From: Bacteroidota bacterium
Lineage (GTDB): Bacteria; Bacteroidota; Bacteroidia; Flavobacteriales; Weeksellaceae
Assembly (NCBI GenBank): GCA_023460855.1
Contig: JAEWOS010000006.1
Span: 150,607 to 214,606, forward strand
DNA: 64,000 nt
Direction of reading: 5' to 3'
Each line of letters starts with the position of its first letter. The first letter of the stretch is position 1. The position numbers and the translations under genes were made by a program. This document shows positions 40,296-49,289 of the stretch, one piece after another. Under the pieces are notes generated by a model. It was not told where the DNA came from, did no database searches, and worked only from the letters and a program-made list of their open reading frames with translations.

Positions 40296-42725
40296 ATGCA
40301 AACTACTTATATTGAAACTCAGGAAGTTACATTCGAAGATTTTAAGAATGCAGTTCTTAACGATTACAGACTCGGGCGCATCTCGCGTGAGATGTCTTTG
40401 TTAGGGCGCCGTGAAGTACTTACCGGCAAAGCAAAATTCGGAATTTTTGGCGATGGCAAAGAGCTTCCGCAGCTTGCAATGGCAAAAGTTTTCCGTGAAG
40501 GCGACTGGCGTTCCGGTTATTACCGTGACCAGACGTTCGCACTTGCAATAGAGGCTGTTTCAGTGGAAAGTTTCTTTGCGCAGCTTTATGCCGACACTTC
40601 TGTTGAACGCGAACCGGCTTCTGCAGGAAGACAGATGAACGGACATTATGCTACAAGAACACTGAATGAAGACGGAAGCTGGAAAGACTTGACCAAACTC
40701 AAAAATATTTCTTCAGATATTTCTCCGACAGCCGCACAAATGCCAAGACTTTTAGGTCTTGCTTTGGCTTCTAATATTTATAAAGAAGTATCTTTTGAAG
40801 GTTCTGAAAAATTCTCAAATAAAGGTAATGAAGTGGCGTTCGGAACAATTGGTGATGCCTCAACAGCTGAAGGGCATTTCTGGGAAAGCCTTAATGCTGC
40901 GTGCGCACTGCAGGTTCCAATGATTGTAAGTATTTGGGACGACGGCTACGGAATCTCAGTTCCTACACACAACCAGCGGGCAAAAGTAGATATCGCAGAA
41001 ATGCTGTCCGGTTTTCAGCGTAAGGAAGGCGAAAATCAGGGATGTGAAATTATTCAGGTGAAATCCTGGGATTATCCCGCTTTGCTGGATGCTTATGCAA
41101 AAGCGGAACATTATGCAAGAACAGAAAGTATTCCTGTGGTGGTTCATGTAATTGAGGTTACACAACCGCAGGGACATTCTACTTCCGGATCGCATGAAAG
41201 ATATAAAAACGAAGAAAGACTTGCCTGGGAAGGCGAGTATGACGGACTTGTAAAATTCCGTGAATGGATTTTGAATTATTCGGTTGAAATTGACGGAAAC
41301 GAAGAAGTGCTTACAACAGCAGAAGAACTTGAGCAGATAGACCGCGATGCGAAATCACTTGTAAAACAGGGACAGAAAAAGGCCTGGGAAGATTATCAGG
41401 GATCTATTGCTTCACTGAAAGATCAGGTACTTCCTCTGGTAGAAAAGATGCAGGATCAGTACGAATCTTTGAAAGATGAAATTCAGAAATTCAACAAAAT
41501 AATTTCCGTTTCCAAACGCGATGTCTTTGATCTGGCAAGAAGAGCGCTGATCGCAAGCAGAGGAACGCAGACCACAGAAAGACAGTGGCTGCAGAATAAA
41601 TATGACGAGATTCTGGCAAAGGAAAAAGACAATTATTCTTCTCATCTGTACTCGCAGTCGCAGTGGAAATCCGCCAATGTGAAGGAAGTTCCGCCTGCGT
41701 TTTCAGAATCTTCGGAAGAAGTGGACGGCAGAGTAGTGGTAAGAAATAACTTCGATAAAATTTTCGAAAAATATCCGCAAAGTCTCGTTTTTGGTGAAGA
41801 TACCGGAAATATCGGCGACGTAAACCAGGGGCTTGAAGGAATGCAGGAAAAGTACGGCGAAATGCGTGTTGCGGATACCGGAATTCGTGAAGCGACCATT
41901 CTGGGACAGGGAATCGGAATGGCGATGCGAGGTTTGAGGCCGATTGCAGAAATTCAGTACCTCGATTATATCCTGTATTGTATTCAGGGAATGAGCGATG
42001 ATCTCGCAACGGTTCATTACCGGACAAAAGGCGGGCAAAAAGCTCCGGTGATTATCAGAACGCGCGGACACAGACTTGAAGGAATCTGGCATTCCGGTTC
42101 GCCGATGGCCGGGATTCTGAATCTGTCTAAAGGAATCAATATTCTGGTGCCGAGAAGTTTGATGAAGGCAGCCGGATTTTACAATACCATGCTTAAAACA
42201 GACGAACCTGCTGTAATTGTGGAATGTCTGAACGGTTACCGTCTGAAAGAAAAGCAGCCGGATAATCTCGGAGAATTTACCGTTCCGGTCGGAAAAATAG
42301 AAGTGACAAAAGAAGGTTCCGATGTTACACTCGTTACTTATGGGTCAACCTGGAGAATTGTAATGGAAGCAGCAATGGAACTCGAAAAATTAGGAATTTC
42401 TGCAGAGGTGATCGATGTTCAGTCATTGATTCCGTTTGATTTGAGCCACGAAATTGCAGAAAGCGTGAAGAAAACCAATCGTCTTGTGGTGATTGATGAA
42501 GATGTGGAAGGAGGAACAACCGCATTTATTCTTCAGCAAATCATTGAAAAACAGAAAGCTTTCAGATATCTCGACGCTGATCCTGTAACAATTGCTGCGG
42601 AAAACCACAGACCTGCATACGCAAGCGACGGCGACTATTTCTCAAAACCGTCAAAACTGGATATGGTGGAAAAAATTTATGCGATGTTTCACGAAAGCAA
42701 TCCGAACAAATTTCCCAAAATTTAA
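40296..42725 (+). CDS. Fused alpha/beta branched-chain 2-oxoacid dehydrogenase E1
   Basis: An 809-residue cytoplasmic protein that fuses the E1 alpha and beta parts. The alpha-like TPP domain occupies about 1-330, with GDASTAEGHFWESLNAACALQVP and the pattern EVTQPQGHSTSGSHERY. A charged linker follows (330-460). The beta-like domain begins near 480 (VFGEDTGNIGDVNQGLEGMQEKYG) and contains RGHRLEGIWHSGSPMAGIL and the C-terminal SLIPFDLSHEIAES. E1 decarboxylates 2-oxoacids such as those from leucine, valine and isoleucine and passes the acyl group to the E2 lipoyl domain. The fused form is common in Bacteroidota; pyruvate specificity is not excluded. Confidence 0.92.
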   Translation: MQTTYIETQEVTFEDFKNAVLNDYRLGRISREMSLLGRREVLTGKAKFGIFGDGKELPQLAMAKVFREGDWRSGYYRDQTFALAIEAVSVESFFAQLYADTSVEREPASAGRQMNGHYATRTLNEDGSWKDLTKLKNISSDISPTAAQMPRLLGLALASNIYKEVSFEGSEKFSNKGNEVAFGTIGDASTAEGHFWESLNAACALQVPMIVSIWDDGYGISVPTHNQRAKVDIAEMLSGFQRKEGENQGCEIIQVKSWDYPALLDAYAKAEHYARTESIPVVVHVIEVTQPQGHSTSGSHERYKNEERLAWEGEYDGLVKFREWILNYSVEIDGNEEVLTTAEELEQIDRDAKSLVKQGQKKAWEDYQGSIASLKDQVLPLVEKMQDQYESLKDEIQKFNKIISVSKRDVFDLARRALIASRGTQTTERQWLQNKYDEILAKEKDNYSSHLYSQSQWKSANVKEVPPAFSESSEEVDGRVVVRNNFDKIFEKYPQSLVFGEDTGNIGDVNQGLEGMQEKYGEMRVADTGIREATILGQGIGMAMRGLRPIAEIQYLDYILYCIQGMSDDLATVHYRTKGGQKAPVIIRTRGHRLEGIWHSGSPMAGILNLSKGINILVPRSLMKAAGFYNTMLKTDEPAVIVECLNGYRLKEKQPDNLGEFTVPVGKIEVTKEGSDVTLVTYGSTWRIVMEAAMELEKLGISAEVIDVQSLIPFDLSHEIAESVKKTNRLVVIDEDVEGGTTAFILQQIIEKQKAFRYLDADPVTIAAENHRPAYASDGDYFSKPSKLDMVEKIYAMFHESNPNKFPKI

Positions 42726-42747
42726 ACAGTAATTAATTACTTATCAT

Positions 42748-42776
42748 AGCTGGGGCAGAAATGTTCCGGCTTTTTT
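42748..42776 (+). terminator. Terminator of the fused E1 gene
   Basis: AGCTGG-GGCAGAAATGTT-CCGGCT stem (one G-U pair) with TTTTTT immediately after, 22 bp past the stop. Confidence 0.65.
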
Positions 42777-43007
42777 GTTATCTGTTGGGTTTCGAAAGTA
42801 GTTAAGACAGAATACTAATCTAATTGCAGGGAATGCAATCAAACTGATTAAAGTCAAATATGAATTGAACTCTTAATTTAATAGAAGGAGACGTGAACGT
42901 AATTCTTGATTCCCAGAGATCAATTTCGAAGAAAGGGAATCTTCCCTTCAGAAGATTTGATGATAAAAAAGGGTGATTTTCCCTGTGAAAAATTTGTGTA
43001 ACCGCCT

Positions 43008-43113
43008 TAGCTTTGAATCAACAATAACCAAAAACTATAACCATTAAAACTGGTAACCGAAAATTCAAATTATTTTTTCAGAGAAAGAGACCACAAAATT
43101 GCGGTCTCTTTTT
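43008..43113 (+). ncRNA. Candidate small RNA with a shared leader word
   Basis: A TAnnTTTG box (43008-43015) would start a transcript near 43022, running through AAAAACTATAACCATTAAAACT (43030-43051) to the terminator at 43113, a length of about 92 nt. No ORF is evident. Promoter and terminator are inferred; no known RNA family is recognised. Confidence 0.35.
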
Positions 43114-43114
43114 T
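43085..43114 (+). terminator. Strong hairpin terminator near the rpe 3' end
   Basis: AAAGAGACC-ACAAAATTGC-GGTCTCTTT is followed by TTTTTT on the plus strand. The minus-strand T-run is weaker (TTTCTCT). As the E1 gene already has a terminator 310 bp upstream, it may end a separate small plus-strand transcript, or serve rpe weakly. Confidence 0.6.
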
Positions 43115-43136
43115 ATTGGTGAAGAAACAGACAGGA

Positions 43137-43787
43137 TTACATCTTCAGTAATTCGATGGTGCGCTCCGGATCATCACTGGAAAATACCGCATTCCCGGCA
43201 ACGAGCACATCCGCGCCCGCATCGAACAGTTTTCCTGCATTCTCGAGGTTTACGCCGCCATCTACCTGAATTAACGCGGTGGAATTGTTAGATAAAATGA
43301 GATCTTTCGTCTCCGCAATTTTCTTATAGGTGTTTTCAATAAATTTCTGTCCGCCAAAACCCGGATTCACGCTCATCAAAAGAACAAGATCCACTTCGCT
43401 GATGATATCTTCGAGCAGCAAAACCGGAGTTGAAGGATTTAATACGACTCCTGCTTTTGCTCCTTTATCCTGAATCAGTTTAACCGTTCTGTGCAAATGA
43501 ATACAGGCTTCATACTGAACCGAAACGAGATCAGCTCCAGAATCGATGAATTCTTCCACATATTTTTCCGGTTCCACAATCATCAGGTGTACATCTACAA
43601 ATTTTTCCGCATGCTGTTTGATCGTTTTCATCACCGGAAAGCCAAAGGAAATATTCGGGACAAATCTGCCATCCATCACATCTACATGAAGCCAGTCTGC
43701 CTGGCTGTGGTTCAGCATTTCAATATCTCTCTGCAGGTTTCCAAAATCCGCGGAAAGCAGGGAAGGAGCTATCAGTTTCGTTTTCAT
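43137..43787 (-). CDS. rpe: Ribulose-phosphate 3-epimerase
   Basis: A 216-residue TIM-barrel enzyme of the pentose phosphate pathway that interconverts ribulose-5-phosphate and xylulose-5-phosphate. The catalytic and metal-site words are LLSADFGNLQ, WLHVDVMDGRFVPNISFG (with Asp acid/base), VDVHLMI, LMSVNPGFGGQKFI and IQVDGGVNLENAG. Length and motif order are typical. It is 37 bp downstream of the M42 peptidase gene on the same strand, so the two may be co-transcribed. Confidence 0.97.
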   Translation of the reverse strand: MKTKLIAPSLLSADFGNLQRDIEMLNHSQADWLHVDVMDGRFVPNISFGFPVMKTIKQHAEKFVDVHLMIVEPEKYVEEFIDSGADLVSVQYEACIHLHRTVKLIQDKGAKAGVVLNPSTPVLLLEDIISEVDLVLLMSVNPGFGGQKFIENTYKKIAETKDLILSNNSTALIQVDGGVNLENAGKLFDAGADVLVAGNAVFSSDDPERTIELLKM

Positions 43788-43823
43788 TTTATCGTAATTA
43801 TTTTTTGTGCGAAAAACCTTTGG

Positions 43824-44906
43824 TTATCTGTCGTGGTATTTGAGTTTCATATCCGGCGTGATCTTTAGCAATGTCTCATAAATCAGTGTGATCACGTTTC
43901 CGACATCCTCTTTTGCTACCATTTCTACGGTGGTGTGCATATATCGTAAAGGAAGTGAAATCAGCGCACTCGGAACTCCGCCGTTGGAATGTGCGAAAAC
44001 GTCCGTGTCCGTTCCGGTAGACCTGCTTGCTGCTGCTCGCTGATACGGGATTTTTTTTGTTTTTGCAGTGTCGATAATCAGTTCCCGGATTTTATGATGA
44101 ACGCTCGGCGCAAAGAAAATAACCGGACCATCGCCACATTTCTGCTCGCCTTCCTTCTTTTTTTCGATCATCGGCGTTGTGGTATCGTGCGTAACATCAG
44201 TTACTATCGCGATGTTTGGCTGAATGGTATCAGCAATCATATCCGCACCGTACAAACCTACTTCTTCCTGTACGGAATTGGTAATATACAGCGCAAACGG
44301 AAGTTTCTTCTTATTCTCTTTCAAAAGCCGCGCAACTTCTGCGATCATGAATCCGCCCATTCTGTTGTCGAGTGCGCGTCCGACGAAATAGCGGTTATTC
44401 ATTTCAAAAAATTCATCGGGATAGGTAATCATGCAGCCAACTTCAATCCCCAGATCTTTCACCTCCTGTTTTGAGGTGCAGCCACAATCGATGAAAATAT
44501 TTTCAATTTTCGGCGTCGTCTCCTTATCGGCGCCAATTCTGGTATGAATGGCCGGCCATCCGAAAACGCCTTTCACAATGCCTTTTTCACCATGAATGTT
44601 CACCGTTTTAGAAGGTGCGATCATCTGATCAGAACCGCCATTTCTGATTACGTAAAGAAGTCCGTCGTCGGTAATATAATTCACATACCACGAGATTTCA
44701 TCGGCATGCGCTTCAATAACCACTTTGAATTCTTCTTCCGGGTTGATTATTCCGTAGCAGGTTCCGTAGTTGTCCGTCCGTATTTCGTCCACAAACGGCT
44801 GAATATAGTCCATCCAGAGTTCCTGGCCTGCAGTTTCGTTTCCCGTCGGCGACGAGGTATTAAGGTAATCTTTGAGAAATGAGAGAGATTTCTTGCTGAA
44901 TTTCAT
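43824..44906 (-). CDS. M42 family metallopeptidase (glutamyl aminopeptidase-like)
   Basis: A 360-residue cytoplasmic dinuclear-zinc aminopeptidase. The ligand motifs are in order: HADEISWYV (His), GRALDNRMGG (bridging Asp), TNSVQEEVGLYGAD (catalytic Glu and metal Glu), VTDVTHDT and a C-terminal YMHTTVEMV His. These proteins form a tetrahedral complex of 12 units and trim peptides. It probably co-transcribes with rpe. It is divergent from the DUF4294 gene by 52 bp. Confidence 0.92.
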   Translation of the reverse strand: MKFSKKSLSFLKDYLNTSSPTGNETAGQELWMDYIQPFVDEIRTDNYGTCYGIINPEEEFKVVIEAHADEISWYVNYITDDGLLYVIRNGGSDQMIAPSKTVNIHGEKGIVKGVFGWPAIHTRIGADKETTPKIENIFIDCGCTSKQEVKDLGIEVGCMITYPDEFFEMNNRYFVGRALDNRMGGFMIAEVARLLKENKKKLPFALYITNSVQEEVGLYGADMIADTIQPNIAIVTDVTHDTTTPMIEKKKEGEQKCGDGPVIFFAPSVHHKIRELIIDTAKTKKIPYQRAAASRSTGTDTDVFAHSNGGVPSALISLPLRYMHTTVEMVAKEDVGNVITLIYETLLKITPDMKLKYHDR

Positions 44907-44958
44907 AGAAAGGGAATAGTTTTTGCCGCTTCATCCGGCAATTGAAGTGGTAAAAATA

Positions 44959-45660
44959 ATGAATTTTGAAAGAATATTTTTTGTTGCATTTCTGTTTCTG
45001 GCTCTTCTTGTAAAGGGGCAGGACAGTATTTATGTAAAGCCGCTCAGTTCTTATCCGCAGGAATTATTAAAAACTGACGAATACGGCAATAAATACTATT
45101 ACGACGAACGCAACAAAGCAAGAGTATACGAAATAAACGGTGAAACGGTGGTGATGATGGACGAACTTACGCTTGCCACGAAACCCCGTTTCAACAATCA
45201 GCTGGACAGAAACTACTATTATTTCCTGAATAAAAAACTAGCAAGGGTGTATCCGCTGTTTCTCACTGCACTGCAACAGTATCGCGACATACAGAACGAT
45301 ATGCAGAATATGGATACGGCTGAAAAGAAAAAATATTCGCGACAGCGGCAGAACGATCTTGCTGATCAGTACGAGAAACAGCTGAAAGACCTCACAACTT
45401 CTGAAGGCCGTGTTTTTGCAAAACTGATGAGCAGGGCAACCGGAAAAACGGTATTCGAAATCACCAAAGAACTGCGTGGCGGTTGGAGCGCATTTTGGTG
45501 GAATGTAAAAGGAAATATCGCAGATATCGACATCAAGGAACCGTACAATCCGCACGTGAACAGAACCGATTTATTTATTGAGTCATTGCTTCAGAGCAAC
45601 TGGAATTTCGGTTATCTGCAGCCTTATCCCGGCGCATCCGAATTTCGTGTAAAAAAATAA
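44959..45660 (+). CDS. DUF4294 domain secreted protein
   Basis: A 233-residue protein with a signal peptide (MNFERIFFVAFLFLALLVKGQ). The frame opens earlier (44923, TTG), but the ATG at 44959 gives the proper signal. The mature start DSIYVKPLSSYPQELLKTDEYGN and the long helical, Gln/Asp-rich middle (YRDIQNDMQNMDTAEKKKYSRQR) with KLMSRATGKTVFEITKELRGGWSAFWWNVKGN mark DUF4294. The function is unknown, and it is typically next to an M42 peptidase in this lineage, as here (divergent). The end lies 5 bp from a convergent Nudix gene. Confidence 0.88.
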   Translation: MNFERIFFVAFLFLALLVKGQDSIYVKPLSSYPQELLKTDEYGNKYYYDERNKARVYEINGETVVMMDELTLATKPRFNNQLDRNYYYFLNKKLARVYPLFLTALQQYRDIQNDMQNMDTAEKKKYSRQRQNDLADQYEKQLKDLTTSEGRVFAKLMSRATGKTVFEITKELRGGWSAFWWNVKGNIADIDIKEPYNPHVNRTDLFIESLLQSNWNFGYLQPYPGASEFRVKK

Positions 45661-45665
45661 TTTTC

Positions 45666-46082
45666 TTACCTGAGTTTTTGCTGTAGTTTTTCGAACGCAA
45701 TCCTGTCAACCGGCAGCGGAAACGGGTTTTCAGTGTTGTGAATATCGATCCAGTTGAGATAATCGATTGTAGGATCGAGAATTTTCAGGTTCTCTTCATC
45801 CAGGATTTCAGCGATATAATAGATCGTGAGCAGCTGTTCATGTTCCCGGAATTTGCTTTGAACAAATTCCTCCTGTGTATACAGATGTTCCAGAATTCTG
45901 ATTTTAACGTTTAGTTCTTCCGCGAATTCCCGGTGCAGACAATCATGCAGACCTTCGCCAAGTTCCAGACCGCCGCCCGGAAGTTTCAGCATTTTTTCGC
46001 CGGCATATTCTTCATGCAATACCAGCAATTTTGCATTTTTTACCACGCATGCATACACACGCACAGTGATACTCTTTATCAT
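45666..46082 (-). CDS. Nudix hydrolase
   Basis: A 138-residue cytoplasmic protein with the Nudix box GGGLELGEGLHDCLHREFAEELNV, which matches GX5EX7REUXEEXGU except that the last Gly is Asn. It hydrolyses a nucleoside diphosphate linked to another group; the substrate cannot be told. It is the second gene of a pair behind mnmD, 3 bp after its stop, so both are translated from one message. Confidence 0.9.
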   Translation of the reverse strand: MIKSITVRVYACVVKNAKLLVLHEEYAGEKMLKLPGGGLELGEGLHDCLHREFAEELNVKIRILEHLYTQEEFVQSKFREHEQLLTIYYIAEILDEENLKILDPTIDYLNWIDIHNTENPFPLPVDRIAFEKLQQKLR

Positions 46083-46085
46083 TTT

Positions 46086-46760
46086 CTATTTTTTACGGGC
46101 ATTGATCATTTCTCTTTTACCGGGAGGTCCGGGTTTCTTTTCCACTTCGAATCCAAGTTCCTGCAGAATTCTGCGCACACTGCCTTTCGAAGAATAGGTG
46201 GTAAGAAGTCCGCCGTTTGCCATCTTATCTGCTACGAGTTCAAACAGAGACTTCTCCCATAAATCGGGCTGTACACGCGCTCCAAAACAGTCAAAATAGA
46301 CCAGGTTTATGGCAGGCATTTCAAGGGTTCCGAGTTCAAAAAAATCAGTCTGAATTTTTGTAAGATAAAAACCGGGAAGAATCTCTGTCTTCGTTTCCCA
46401 TGGTGCCTGATGAATTTTTTTATTGAATTCTGCGATGCTTTTATTGTCGAAAAGACTGCCGTAATCGAGGTCCAGAATCTCATCTTCGATCACCGGATAT
46501 TTTTCCAGCGTGATATAGTTGATGGATTCATAGCGGCTGTTTTTCAGAAATTCATCAATCGTAACCAAAACGTTCAGACCGGTGCCAAAACCGAGTTCCA
46601 GAATGTGAATTTCTGAAAAATCAAGCTGTTTTATTCCGTTATCTATAAATACATGTTGTGCCTCCTGCAATGCGCCGTGAAGCGAATGATAGTTTTCATT
46701 CAATTCTTTGATATACAGCGTTTTGCTGCCATCTTTGGTGATCTGAATTTCTCTGTCCAA
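46086..46760 (-). CDS. mnmD: tRNA 5-methylaminomethyl-2-thiouridine methyltransferase MnmD
   Basis: A 224-residue SAM-dependent methyltransferase of the MnmC N-terminal domain (MnmD) type. The SAM loop is LELGFGTGLNVLVT (about 51-64), the catalytic region INLVYFDCFGARVQPDLW, and the C-terminus has the GGLLTTYSSKGSVRRILQELGFEVEKKPGPPGKREM block. It adds the final methyl of mnm5s2U34 in tRNA, after MnmEG and the N-terminal nm5 step; the FAD oxidase half of MnmC is not fused. It starts 84 bp from the divergent ilvE. Confidence 0.93.
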   Translation of the reverse strand: MDREIQITKDGSKTLYIKELNENYHSLHGALQEAQHVFIDNGIKQLDFSEIHILELGFGTGLNVLVTIDEFLKNSRYESINYITLEKYPVIEDEILDLDYGSLFDNKSIAEFNKKIHQAPWETKTEILPGFYLTKIQTDFFELGTLEMPAINLVYFDCFGARVQPDLWEKSLFELVADKMANGGLLTTYSSKGSVRRILQELGFEVEKKPGPPGKREMINARKK

Positions 46761-46812
46761 CGAAAGTTTTTTTCAAATTTAACAGAAATTTTTAAAAGTG
46801 GAAAAATTATAA

Positions 46813-46820
46813 TATATTTG
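46813..46820 (+). promoter_or_regulatory. -7 box of ilvE
   Basis: TATATTTG matches TAnnTTTG and lies 24 bases before the ATG at 46845. Confidence 0.55.
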
Positions 46821-46844
46821 TGGATATACATAAAATTTTCAAAA

Positions 46845-47918
46845 ATGATAATCCAAAAAACTACGCAGTCCAGGATCGCCGATTTCGATCGGGAGAATTT
46901 CACTTTTGGTGATTACTTTATCGACCACATGGTTATTTGCGAATATGAAAACGGTAAATGGGGAGAGCCTAAACTAATGCCTTACGGACCACTTCAATTT
47001 TCTCCCGCAAATATGACATTCAATTACGGACAGGCGTGTTTTGAAGGAATGAAAGCTTATAAAGACAAAGACGGCGACGTTTATCTGTTCCGTCCTCAGA
47101 AAAATTTTGAGCGCATCAATAAATCTGCAGTCAGACTGGCCATGCCTGAAGTTCCGGAAGAAATATTTATGGGCGGAATTAAAGCCCTTGTGGATACCGA
47201 TCGCGAATGGGTTCCTTTTGGAGAAGGAAAATCTCTGTATATCAGACCTTTGATTTTTGCAACTGAAGAAGTACTTAAAGCACGTGTTTCTACAAAATAT
47301 ATGTTTGCTATTGTTGCATCACCGGCGAAAAGCTACTATGCGGAACCGGTTTCTGTGAAAATTTCCGACCATTATTCCAGAGCTGCAAACGGCGGAGTAG
47401 GATTTGCGAAAGCAGCCGGAAATTACGCCGCGTCTTTTTATCCTACAAAACTGGCGATTGAGGAAGGGTATGATCAGATTATCTGGACCGACGACAGCAC
47501 CCACGAATTTTTTGAGGAAAGCGGTACGATGAATGTTTTCGTAAGAATTAACGATACGATTTACACACCGCCGACTTCAGAGAAAATTCTGGACGGAGTA
47601 ACAAGAGACAGTTTTATACAGCTCGCAAAGAAAAACGGCATAGACATCCGCGTTGAGCCTATTGCCGTGAAAGACGTAATTGAAGCATACAGAAACGGTT
47701 CCCTGAAAGAAGTGTGGGGCGTAGGAACTGCGGTGGTAACTTCCCAGTTTAAAGCATTGGGATATGAAGGTGAAAGACTTGAACTGCAGCCGCTTCCTGC
47801 TGAAGAAAGTTTTGCGCTTCAACTGAAAAACGAACTTGTAAACATCCAGACCAATCTCGCTGAAGATCCTTTCAACTGGAGGGTTAAAGTGGAAAAGAAC
47901 GTGCTGGAAACCGCATAG
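46845..47918 (+). CDS. ilvE: Branched-chain amino acid aminotransferase IlvE
   Basis: A 357-residue fold-type IV PLP enzyme that moves amino groups between glutamate and the 2-oxoacids of leucine, isoleucine and valine. The PLP-lysine is probably Lys189 in GFAKAAGNYAASF; other words are FNYGQACFEGMKAY, LYIRPLIFATEEVL and EESGTMNVFVRI. The frame is open upstream through the mnmD region, but the start is the ATG at 46845 after a TATATTTG box. A strong terminator follows. Together with the fused E1, this covers two steps of branched-chain amino acid breakdown or synthesis in the window. Confidence 0.95.
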   Translation: MIIQKTTQSRIADFDRENFTFGDYFIDHMVICEYENGKWGEPKLMPYGPLQFSPANMTFNYGQACFEGMKAYKDKDGDVYLFRPQKNFERINKSAVRLAMPEVPEEIFMGGIKALVDTDREWVPFGEGKSLYIRPLIFATEEVLKARVSTKYMFAIVASPAKSYYAEPVSVKISDHYSRAANGGVGFAKAAGNYAASFYPTKLAIEEGYDQIIWTDDSTHEFFEESGTMNVFVRINDTIYTPPTSEKILDGVTRDSFIQLAKKNGIDIRVEPIAVKDVIEAYRNGSLKEVWGVGTAVVTSQFKALGYEGERLELQPLPAEESFALQLKNELVNIQTNLAEDPFNWRVKVEKNVLETA

Positions 47919-47936
47919 GAATTCAATAAGAATACA

Positions 47937-47960
47937 GGCCGGTAAATTCCGGTCTTTTTT
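47937..47960 (+). terminator. ilvE terminator
   Basis: GGCCGG-TAAATT-CCGGTC with TTTTTT after it, 20 bp past the stop. Confidence 0.75.
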
Positions 47961-48018
47961 GTGGGCATTTTTCAGCGGGAATCCTTATTTTCGCGGTTGA
48001 ATTTGCTAAATTTCGCTG

Positions 48019-49143
48019 ATGAAAACAATGAATATAAAAAGTAAAATGATGGCTCTTATTGCAGCGGTTTCGCTGATGAGCTGTACCCCAATTTATAAGA
48101 CTATGAACGTAGAGAAAGAAACTTACGAAGGCCTTGGAGAAGGTCTTTACGCCAATCTGCAGACCAGCAAAGGAAATATGCTGGTGAAATTCGAAGATGA
48201 GAAATCGCCGGTAACCGTGGCGAATTTCGTGGGTCTTGCCGAAGGAAAAATCGACAACAAGGCAAAAGCCAAAGGTGTTCCGTATTATGACGGTACTATT
48301 TTTCACCGTGTGATCGATAATTTCATGATTCAGGGTGGTGATCCACAGGGAACAGGAATGGGCGATCCGGGCTATAAATTTGAAGATGAGAAGAACGACC
48401 TGAAGCATACTGATAAAGGAATTCTTTCCATGGCGAACAGCGGACCGAACACCAACGGTTCTCAGTTTTTCATCACTTCTGTACCAACGCCTTGGCTGGA
48501 CGGAAAACATACCGTTTTCGGAAAAGTTGTTGCCGGTGAAGAAGTGATCGACGCGATTTCCAAAGTGGAAAAAGGAGCAGGAGACAAGCCTGTAACCAAT
48601 GTGGTTCTGGAAAAAGTTTCCGTATTCAGCAAAGGTGATCAGTACAAAAACTACGATGCTGCGCAGGTATTCACAACCGGAAAATCCAAAATTCAGGAGA
48701 ACAACAAATCTTATCTCGCAAAAGCTGAAGCAGAACGCAGAAAGAAAGAGGAAGATTTCAAGAACAACCAACAGAAACTGGTAGATCAAATGGCTGCAGG
48801 AATGCAGAAAACGGATTCCGGACTTTACTATAAAATCACGAAAACCAACGCTTCCGGAAAGGCTGCAAAAGCAGGCGATAATGTTTCGGTTCATTATGCA
48901 GGGAAACTGGTGGACGGCACTGAATTCGACAGCTCATTCAAAAGGGGAGAACCAATTACATTTCCTGTTGGAATGGGCCGCGTAATCAAAGGCTGGGACG
49001 AAGGAATCCTGATGCTGAAAGAAGGCGAAACTGCAACCTTCCTGATTCCGCCGGGACTTGGTTACGGTGAGAGAGGAGCAGGAGGTGTTATCCCTGCAAA
49101 TGCATGGCTCGTTTTCGATGTAGAAATGGTAAAGGCGAATTAA
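48019..49143 (+). CDS. Dual-domain peptidyl-prolyl isomerase (cyclophilin plus FKBP)
   Basis: A 374-residue lipoprotein (lipobox SLMSC, Cys near 21) with two immunophilin domains. Residues 40-200 form a cyclophilin: TVANFVGLAEG, FHRVIDNFMIQGGDPQGTGMG, MANSGPNTNGSQFFIT. A helical, charged linker (about 215-260) follows. Residues 265-374 form an FKBP with GDNVSVHYAGKLVDGTEFDSSF, VGMGRVIKGWDEGI and PPGLGYGERGAGGVIPANAWLVFDVEMV. The two unrelated PPIase folds in one polypeptide match the CFBP class reported from Flavobacterium. It probably helps envelope protein folding. A terminator follows. Confidence 0.92.
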   Translation: MKTMNIKSKMMALIAAVSLMSCTPIYKTMNVEKETYEGLGEGLYANLQTSKGNMLVKFEDEKSPVTVANFVGLAEGKIDNKAKAKGVPYYDGTIFHRVIDNFMIQGGDPQGTGMGDPGYKFEDEKNDLKHTDKGILSMANSGPNTNGSQFFITSVPTPWLDGKHTVFGKVVAGEEVIDAISKVEKGAGDKPVTNVVLEKVSVFSKGDQYKNYDAAQVFTTGKSKIQENNKSYLAKAEAERRKKEEDFKNNQQKLVDQMAAGMQKTDSGLYYKITKTNASGKAAKAGDNVSVHYAGKLVDGTEFDSSFKRGEPITFPVGMGRVIKGWDEGILMLKEGETATFLIPPGLGYGERGAGGVIPANAWLVFDVEMVKAN

Positions 49144-49165
49144 TCACCAGATCATTAAAACACAG

Positions 49166-49189
49166 AACCCGGATTAATTCCGGGTTTTC
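49166..49189 (+). terminator. Terminator after the dual PPIase gene
   Basis: AACCCGG-ATTAATT-CCGGGTT with a short T-run, 23 bp past the stop. Confidence 0.7.
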
Positions 49190-49289
49190 TTATTAATAAC
49201 CGCAAAGTTGCTGAAATATGAAGCTTTGATTCTGTATTTTTACATGAATCAATAATCAGAAAAAACCTAATACATAAAAAGACTTTTAT

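Larger units (their letters stand above)
42726..43136. other. 411-bp intergenic region with two terminators and a possible sRNA
   Basis: No coding frame is convincing. It holds the E1 terminator, an AT-rich stretch, a possible -7 box TAGCTTTG (43008-43015), a sequence word shared with the region upstream of ndk (43030-43051), and a second hairpin terminator near rpe. Between the -7 box and that terminator a short plus-strand transcript of about 92 nt is possible. Confidence 0.5.
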
